Below are positions 11,457 through 25,000 of a DNA stretch of 25,000 nucleotides, piece after piece. Every line of letters starts with the position of its first letter. Positions within the stretch are counted from its first letter, which is position 1. Made by a program: the position numbers and the translations under genes. Under the pieces are notes generated by a model. That model was not told the DNA's origin and did not search any database. It saw nothing but the letters and a program-made list of their open reading frames with translations. The stretch is from Sphaeroforma sirkka (Eukaryota > Opisthokonta > Ichthyosporea > Ichthyophonida), in assembly GCA_001586965.3 (NCBI GenBank), contig LUCW03002264.1:50001-75000 (forward strand), in the 5' to 3' direction.

Positions 11457-14400
11457 ATGAGCATCATACTCGCCGGTGCTGGTCCCGGAGACCCTGAGCT
11501 TCTCACAATCGCAGCCATGAAAGCTTTGGAGAGTGCAGAGCTGGTGGTGTCCGACAGGTATTTGATTCACTGTAAACACGGTGTGTGTACATGTAATGGT
11601 ACACGCGTGTACGAATATATATGTATATAAGTAAGTGTGGTTACCTATTTTGGAGCCATGAAGGCTATGTAGAATGCACAGCTGGTGATTTCCGACAGGT
11701 AAGCGAATCACTATAAACATAGCGTATGTGTATCCAGTGGTAAATGCGTGCACTGAAGCATGTATATATAAGAATACGTGTGCTTACTTACTTTGCAGTC
11801 ATGATGGCTTTCGATAATGTACAGCGTAGGTGAATCGCTATTAATATGGCATGTGTGTATTCATTGGTGCACGCGTGGACTATTGCATGTGTATATATAC
11901 AAGTGTGTGTGCTTGACTACTTTGCGGTCATGATGGCTTTCGATATTGTACAGCTTAGGTGAATCACTATAAACATGGCGTGTGTGTAATTTTTGGTGCA
12001 CGCGTGTACGAATGCATGTATATATACATGTATGTGTGCTTACCTACTTTACAATCATGGTGGCTTTGGGGAATGTACAGCTGATGGTGTCCGACAGGGA
12101 AGTGAAACGCTCTATCGGACAAGTCCGCATACTTGCGCATACGTAAGCACATATGTCCGTATTTATAGATGTACGTATACAAACATATAAGCGACCGCTC
12201 TATATCGTAGCCATGCGATCGTTGCATAATGTCTACTTTACAACGTGATGATGCCTCATATCACTGATGAGTACGATCCGTGGTAGCATCCAGTTCGCGT
12301 GAGCAATGAAATCGCTTCGGACAAAAACCACTTAATCCTTGCCATGTCCAAGACTCTCTTCGTTGTGTCCATGTGGTGAAGGATCATGGTGGATTGTGGT
12401 TAGGATTTTCTACGCGACTTTGCGCAATGGAATCACACTGAGTGCGTGCGCATATGGGCTCACTACGAGTTTTTGCTGGGTCTCATTCATGTGCGATTGA
12501 AATCAAGTTGCAGTAGAATCTTTCAGTTCGGTAACCATTTTTTATTTCAGTTCAGCAACCATTTTAAACTGCGTATTTCCGTGACTGCAGATTTGTGTGT
12601 TTGTCCAGTTGTCCGTGTAAGTACTATTGTACTATCGAGCAGGACGATGCCATGCCACTACCGTAAGTGCAAGAACTTCTTTATATATACCACACCCACA
12701 TACCCACACTTCGGCTTTTCCATAACCTAGAGTTGATTGCATCCGCTTTCAAAACTGGTCCAGCAATTCGTGCGTACGAATATGAACACATGCCGATATA
12801 AACACTTTTTCACGCATCATCCTCTGAATATCAAAATGTTTGCTGACGCTGTACTGCTATGCACCTATTTCAGGTTAGTGCACGCAGATATCCTGGCCTT
12901 CGCGAAGTGCGAAGTGAAGATTGCGCTCAAAACAACAGGCCGATCTGATCCAGGTGTGCGGGTGTCTGGGTCTGGCTGTGTAAGTCTGGCTGTGTGTGCA
13001 CAGAGACGTTCGTCAGTATACTTGTTATTCTTGTATGTAACATGTCCGACCTACTTCCCTCGATACGGTTATGTGCGATCGCAGCGGTACAGACACTCTA
13101 TCACGAGGACTAAAACTGTATATTCCCAGACTAGAGCGCATAACTCGGGCATTCGAAGGATGTGTATGATCATTTTTTTAATCTTTTGAGATCAGTTCTA
13201 TGACTCGTACCGTGAATGAAGACGAAACAGTGTGTTCGCTTAGCAGCTTTGGGCCATCACAGTAAGTGACTGGCATCCGCTCAACATTGAGCTAACAAAC
13301 TTCAGGATAGGACATTTCAAGCTGTCGCCGAGTGCACTCGATGGCACTCGTTGCTTGTATGTGTGACTTTACATTCGGACTATACGTTATAACCTTCATA
13401 TCAACCGCAAGTGAAGGAATGCGCGCCTGTTAACATGTGCTCGTCCAACCGCCAATACTTGAGTTCTTTCAAATACCCTATGCTAGTACTGTATGTCTAT
13501 TCCACGTGTGTGGTTGCTTATTATGGACCGGACTGTGTCAATTAGTTCAGGCTTGGCGCTTGAGTCCAAACCTGTGGCCAAGTATCAATTTCAAGCGGGG
13601 TTTGAGAGTGACGTGATTCTTAATCCGGAAGACACCGAGAAGCTTGACAATTTCTACTGACCCACGTGGTCGTATCTTACATAGTACGAAAGTGCATTTC
13701 TCATGAGTCTTGGGACTCACGTGTGAACTTGAATCGGAGGTAGTCTGACGCTCATGCGGTGGTAATCTGACACTTATCCAGCTCAGGATGAATTAAGTGA
13801 GTGGTGTCTGGAAGGACTCAGAGCCGGGAAGCGCGTGGTCAGACTCAAAATCGGTGACCCCTTTGTGTTCGGTCGTGGAGGTGAAGAGGTGCTGTGGTAC
13901 AGAGAGCGAGGGTTCGAATCCCAAATAATTCCTGGTATATGTAGCGCCCTGGCGGGTCCCTTGGAAGGTATGTACATCGGCAATGTATATTGTGCTTTGA
14001 TATTGTGCTACTATAAGATAGTTCGAGAACTTTATCAAGTGCGAAGTACCATGCCTTCTTACGTGGCATACAGTGGTTCTTTGTTTGTGTGGTTTATAGG
14101 TTAACCCATTGCTGTTGTTATCCGGTTGTAATAACATGCTGGTTAGTGCGAAGTAATTCACATACTTTTCATTTGCCTGTGGCTCGTAGTATTAAAACAT
14201 TCGGCAGTGATACATTCCGCTACAACAAGTTTGTTTGTGCCACCCGAGAATAAATTCCAAGCGAAAATACTATCTGCTAGCTATCGCATCTCTCCCAGTG
14301 CTGTTTATATGTATAGAAGCGCAACTTTAGGTGCGAAAACTATCCTCTGTGTCTCATCCACCCCTGAATGTAGCTAATATGCTTCTCTCATATTAAAACT

Positions 14401-15275
14401 AGCCTAGGAAGAAGCTTGGTCGTAACGACCACATTTTGTATTTGCCTGCAATTGCCAAACCATCTTCGATCAATTTATCAATACGCAGTGGGTATTCCAG
14501 TAACGCATCGGGGGGCCAGTGAGCAAGTGCTGATCTGTACAGGAAGAGGCAGAAATGGCACATACCCTAACATACCTGACTATGACCCGGCGCGCACGAT
14601 TGTGATCCTCATGGGTGTCGGCAGGTATGTCAAGCGGCTGCGTCAGTATTTAAATCGGGTATAGCTTAACTTAGGGTGTGTAGAACCTTAGCTGTCTGCA
14701 GTGGCACTTCCTATCGTTGTTGTTGTTTTTGAGACTTGAATACGTGCACAGTTTTGTGAAACATTGCTTATGGATAATGGATATGCTCATTTGTTGGATC
14801 AGGAGAGGCGTAATGCATTTGTAGCCGATTTTCTCGGCATGTATAACTGTGCTTTTAAATGAAGCTATTGATGTGAACTTTTCTGCTCGTGAGTGGAATT
14901 AATCATGGTGTGCGAGGTCTAAACAAGCAAAGAAATTGACACACCTTTTCCCTGGATTCCGGAAGATTTTCCCAAAATAAAAATGATCATCGCGTAGTAA
15001 GAATGCAAGATCTATGTATTACATCCTAAATTTGATTCGTACTATCCCCCAGGCTGGGCGAACTTAGTGCGATGCTCATCAAGGACAAACAGTTCCCCTC
15101 ATCGACCCCCGTGAATGTCGTACAATCAGCCACCACGCCGGAGATGAAGCAGTGCATGGGCACGTTACAGGACATCGAAGACAAGGCAAAGCAGGCGGAG
15201 GTGAAGGCACCAGCCGTCATAACTATCGGTGGAGTTGTAGATGTATTACGACCTGTTGATACAATACGCAATTAG
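11457..15275 (+). CDS. Uroporphyrinogen-III C-methyltransferase (SUMT), five exons
   Basis: Five exons (11457-11557, 12874-12953, 13782-13967, 14489-14624, 15053-15275) give 726 nt and 241 residues, with junction phases 2,1,1,2 all matching. The enzyme adds two methyl groups from S-adenosylmethionine to C-2 and C-7 of uroporphyrinogen III, giving precorrin-2 for siroheme, the cofactor of sulfite and nitrite reductases. It belongs to the tetrapyrrole methylase family (PF00590). Visible marks are the N-terminal GAGPGDPELL loop (residues 7-16), RLKIGDPFVFGRGGEE (81-96), PGICSALAGP (from 111), GIPVTHRG (124-131) and LICTGRGRNG. The last of these and AQDEL near 61-65 resemble the fungal Met1 type more than bacterial CobA. 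Length matches a free-standing SUMT, with no dehydrogenase/ferrochelatase part fused. The ATG gives a family-typical N-terminus (MSIILAGAGPGD). Introns are 1316, 828, 521 and 428 bp; intron 1 holds a tandem array derived from the end of exon 1. Confidence 0.93.
11514..12098 (+). repeat. Tandem array of an exon-1/intron-1 boundary unit, five copies
   Basis: The 3' end of SUMT exon 1 (ATG at 11516 to CCGACAG at 11557) and the following intron start recur as diverged copies. The corresponding ATG words are at 11658, 11801, 11930 and 12057, giving spacings of 142, 143, 129 and 127 bp. Shared parts include the ATG-(A/T)GG-CT core, a TGTACAGCTG-like segment, GGTGTCCGACAG, AATCACTATAAACA, GCACGCGTGTACGAATGCATGTATATA and TGTGCTTACCTACTTT. 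Copies 3 and 4 lack about 14 bp of the exon-derived part. A sixth, very worn copy may follow near 12213. Copy 2 keeps a donor (CAG before GTAAGC) and copy 3 has an acceptor-like TACTTTGCAG. Confidence 0.92.
13911..13921 (+). other. Perfect pol III B-box-like word inside a coding exon
   Basis: GGTTCGAATCC lies in SUMT exon 3, where it encodes part of RGFESQ. It matches the tRNA T-arm/B-box consensus, but no cloverleaf or A-box is seen around it, so no tRNA gene is called. Confidence 0.4.
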
Positions 15276-16062
15276 AATATAAATTAGTGATTTCAATTTT
15301 AATCACTCGTTGCCCCGTCACCATTTTATAGACAAGTAGAGTATTCAACAGTTTCTATGTTTATTCTTTGTGGTCACTTTTGTCAAGAACGTTAGCTGCA
15401 CATTCCATATAGCAGTGAGGGCAGTCATACATTCGCCTCTCAATTCTGTGCTAAATCTTTTCTAATCTGTTTTGTATAATATTCAATGCAACCTGAGTTT
15501 TGCGAACACCATGCACAATTTGTAATCAGCTTTTTTGGACTATGCATTTATTCCAGAATCTTCTTGAGAATGCGAGAGCACAGTTCATCGCGATTGGAGT
15601 CTCAGAAAGTTCGAGGTTGCAGCACGGACGATCATATTTCGAGACCGTTTTAATACTGATTTATGAAGACATATGCTTGTACGTAGTGAGAAAGCGGATG
15701 GACAAGGCGTGTAGTACTGATTGCAATAGCAGGCAAATATGCGTGCATCTACACATTGCAATACTGTTGGAAAAATGATGGCGAGCATAGGTGCGCAAAG
15801 CATTGGGCGGTACTTGTTCGTGAGAATATCTACAAGCTTATCACACGGTATAAACCCGTTTAGTGAGAACACCCTTCCAGGAAAATAACGAAGTACAAAC
15901 ATCATGTTAAGAAACGTGATGTATTCGTAAGTAGCAGTGCGATCATACAAATTTTAAAGAAGGAAAGTCGGAGTATACAAAAGAACGTATTTCGCAGGAC
16001 CTCAAAGTTTGGAACGATAGGGAATAAGCATGTTATTTTTTGTTTGTAGTCTACAATCAGAT
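15276..16062. other. Spacer between the methyltransferase and the next gene
   Basis: This 787-bp stretch contains no confirmed gene. A short plus-strand segment at 15557-15608 could be an exon and is listed separately. A 55-codon open frame begins at 15486 but has no recognisable motif. No clear AATAAA signal follows the SUMT stop. Confidence 0.45.
15557..15608 (+). other. Possible upstream exon of the unrecognised gene
   Basis: After an acceptor-like TTTATTCCAG, the frame reads NLLENARAQFIAIGV and continues to a weak donor (GAAA before GTTCG). It ends in phase 1, which would join the acceptor CAATCAG at 16054-16060 in frame with the exon beginning at 16061. If used, the ATG at 16063 is internal and the real start lies further upstream. 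No start exon was found. Confidence 0.28.
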
Positions 16063-24212
<8,150 letters not shown>

Positions 24213-24399
24213 GTAGTATATACAGATATGTATAGATACATGTGATGGTGGTACTTTTACAACTACTTCTGTTTGCCCCTACTGTACACTAGATGGATTA
24301 CTTTCATGTGGCTTTTGGAGCGAATGTGAAATTGCGGTTTGTATATACCAGTAATATAATCCCTTAGGAAACTGATGCCCATATCAGCTACGAGTAGCC

Positions 24400-24430
<31 letters not shown>

Positions 24431-24431
24431 A

Positions 24432-24525
<94 letters not shown>

Positions 24526-24546
24526 CAAACACACATATATATATAT
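24400..24546. repeat. TA / TG compound microsatellite
   Basis: A short TA run (24400-24414) is followed by about 54 TG units (24414-24522), interrupted once near 24431-24435, and then by a short TA run (24535-24546). Frames through it encode only Cys/Val or His/Thr and are not genes. It lies downstream of the last supported exon of the unrecognised gene, probably in an intron. Confidence 0.95.
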
Positions 24547-24710
24547 GTACATCTTTATTTTTAATTAAAATCTCTGCTTGTCAATGTTCAATGTTCGTAA
24601 TCTATCTGTGATAAAATTTACTTTTAAATTAAATTGTTCATGGATACATTTTCTAGTCGATTCTATTATTGAAAGCTGTTGCTGATATTAATTGTACTAT
24701 GACATCCCAG

Positions 24711-24779
24711 ATTGTTCAAGTGTTACCACTGTCGAATGGAGTCTTGACACCGTCTCATACAAAGGCAGACACTTTGTAA
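24711..24779 (+). other. Possible next or last exon of the unrecognised gene
   Basis: A good acceptor (GACATCCCAG) precedes 24711. In phase 0 the segment reads IVQVLPLSNGVLTPSHTKAD and stops at TAA 24777-24779, looking like a terminal exon. The preceding exon, however, ends in phase 1. In that phase the frame reads CSSVTTVEWSLDTVSYKG and could use a donor at 24776 (CACTTT before GTAAAT). The two readings cannot be separated by eye. Confidence 0.35.
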
Positions 24780-25000
24780 ATATACTGAAAGAAGGTTCAT
24801 CTCCTACGTTAGATCTGATCGTACGAAGAGTTTATAGATACGTTGTTTATAGCACATTTGGTACATACTGTCTGGAGAACATAAGAAATATACGGTTATA
24901 TGCATCGGAAAGCCTGTCCGCTGCCTCTTTTTAGATACGCAGTGGTACAATCATGGGTCAACCTCCGCGACCACAAGTGTGTTATAGTTGAGCATGTCCG
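24780..25000. other. Window end, nothing firm
   Basis: A plus-strand frame stays open to a stop at 24932-24934, but its composition is not gene-like. No motif or splice-bounded exon is recognised before the window ends. Confidence 0.4.

Noticed and set aside
11376-12227. Minus-strand frames with repeated VGHHQL-type peptides, suggestive of a repeat protein
   Set aside because: The peptides are the antisense of the duplicated exon-1/intron-1 unit and are fully explained by the tandem array.
13911-13921. tRNA gene suggested by GGTTCGAATCC
   Set aside because: No acceptor stem, D-arm or A-box could be paired around it, and the bases are explained as codons of SUMT exon 3.
24263-24611. His-Thr and Cys-Val repeat open frames
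   Set aside because: They are readings of the TG microsatellite on the two strands.

Overview
The window is nuclear DNA from an intron-rich, probably unicellular eukaryote. Four protein genes can be supported. Three are split by GT-AG introns of about 125-2,556 bp, with phases that stay consistent across every accepted junction. Long TA, TG and TTA microsatellites fill introns and spacers. I cannot name the species; a holozoan protist such as an ichthyosporean would fit a siroheme enzyme plus long introns, but that is a guess.

Layout: 1-1584 is AT-rich non-coding DNA with a small GC-richer island at about 490-1000. A single-exon plus-strand gene (1585-2658) encodes a bZIP transcription factor with an acidic C-terminal half. 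On the minus strand, 8705-3669 holds an eight-exon gene for a 433-residue type II membrane protein. It combines a cytosolic tail, a signal anchor, a luminal stem and a GT77-like nucleotide-diphospho-sugar transferase domain with a DxD motif. A 2-kb block of almost pure A/T (about 8770-10690) separates it from the divergent plus-strand gene at 11457-15275. That five-exon gene encodes a 241-residue uroporphyrinogen-III C-methyltransferase, the siroheme-branch enzyme. From about 16063 to beyond 24212 a fourth plus-strand gene has at least ten short exons joined in consistent phase. It encodes a mostly helical protein that I do not recognise, and its 3' end probably lies outside the window.

The most striking non-coding structure is in intron 1 of the methyltransferase gene. 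The last ~42 bp of exon 1, its 5' splice site and the following ~85-100 bp of intron have been duplicated in tandem, giving five recognisable copies. The copies carry decoy donor and acceptor sites, one donor being closer to consensus than the genuine one. Other repeats are a 45-bp minisatellite (17118-17372), a 262-bp uninterrupted-looking TA tract (21978-22239) with one substitution, and a ~108-bp TG tract (24414-24522).

The genes do not form an obvious pathway: one nuclear regulator, one Golgi-type glycosyltransferase, one siroheme enzyme and one unknown. No transposon, virus-like element, CRISPR array or RNA gene could be supported.
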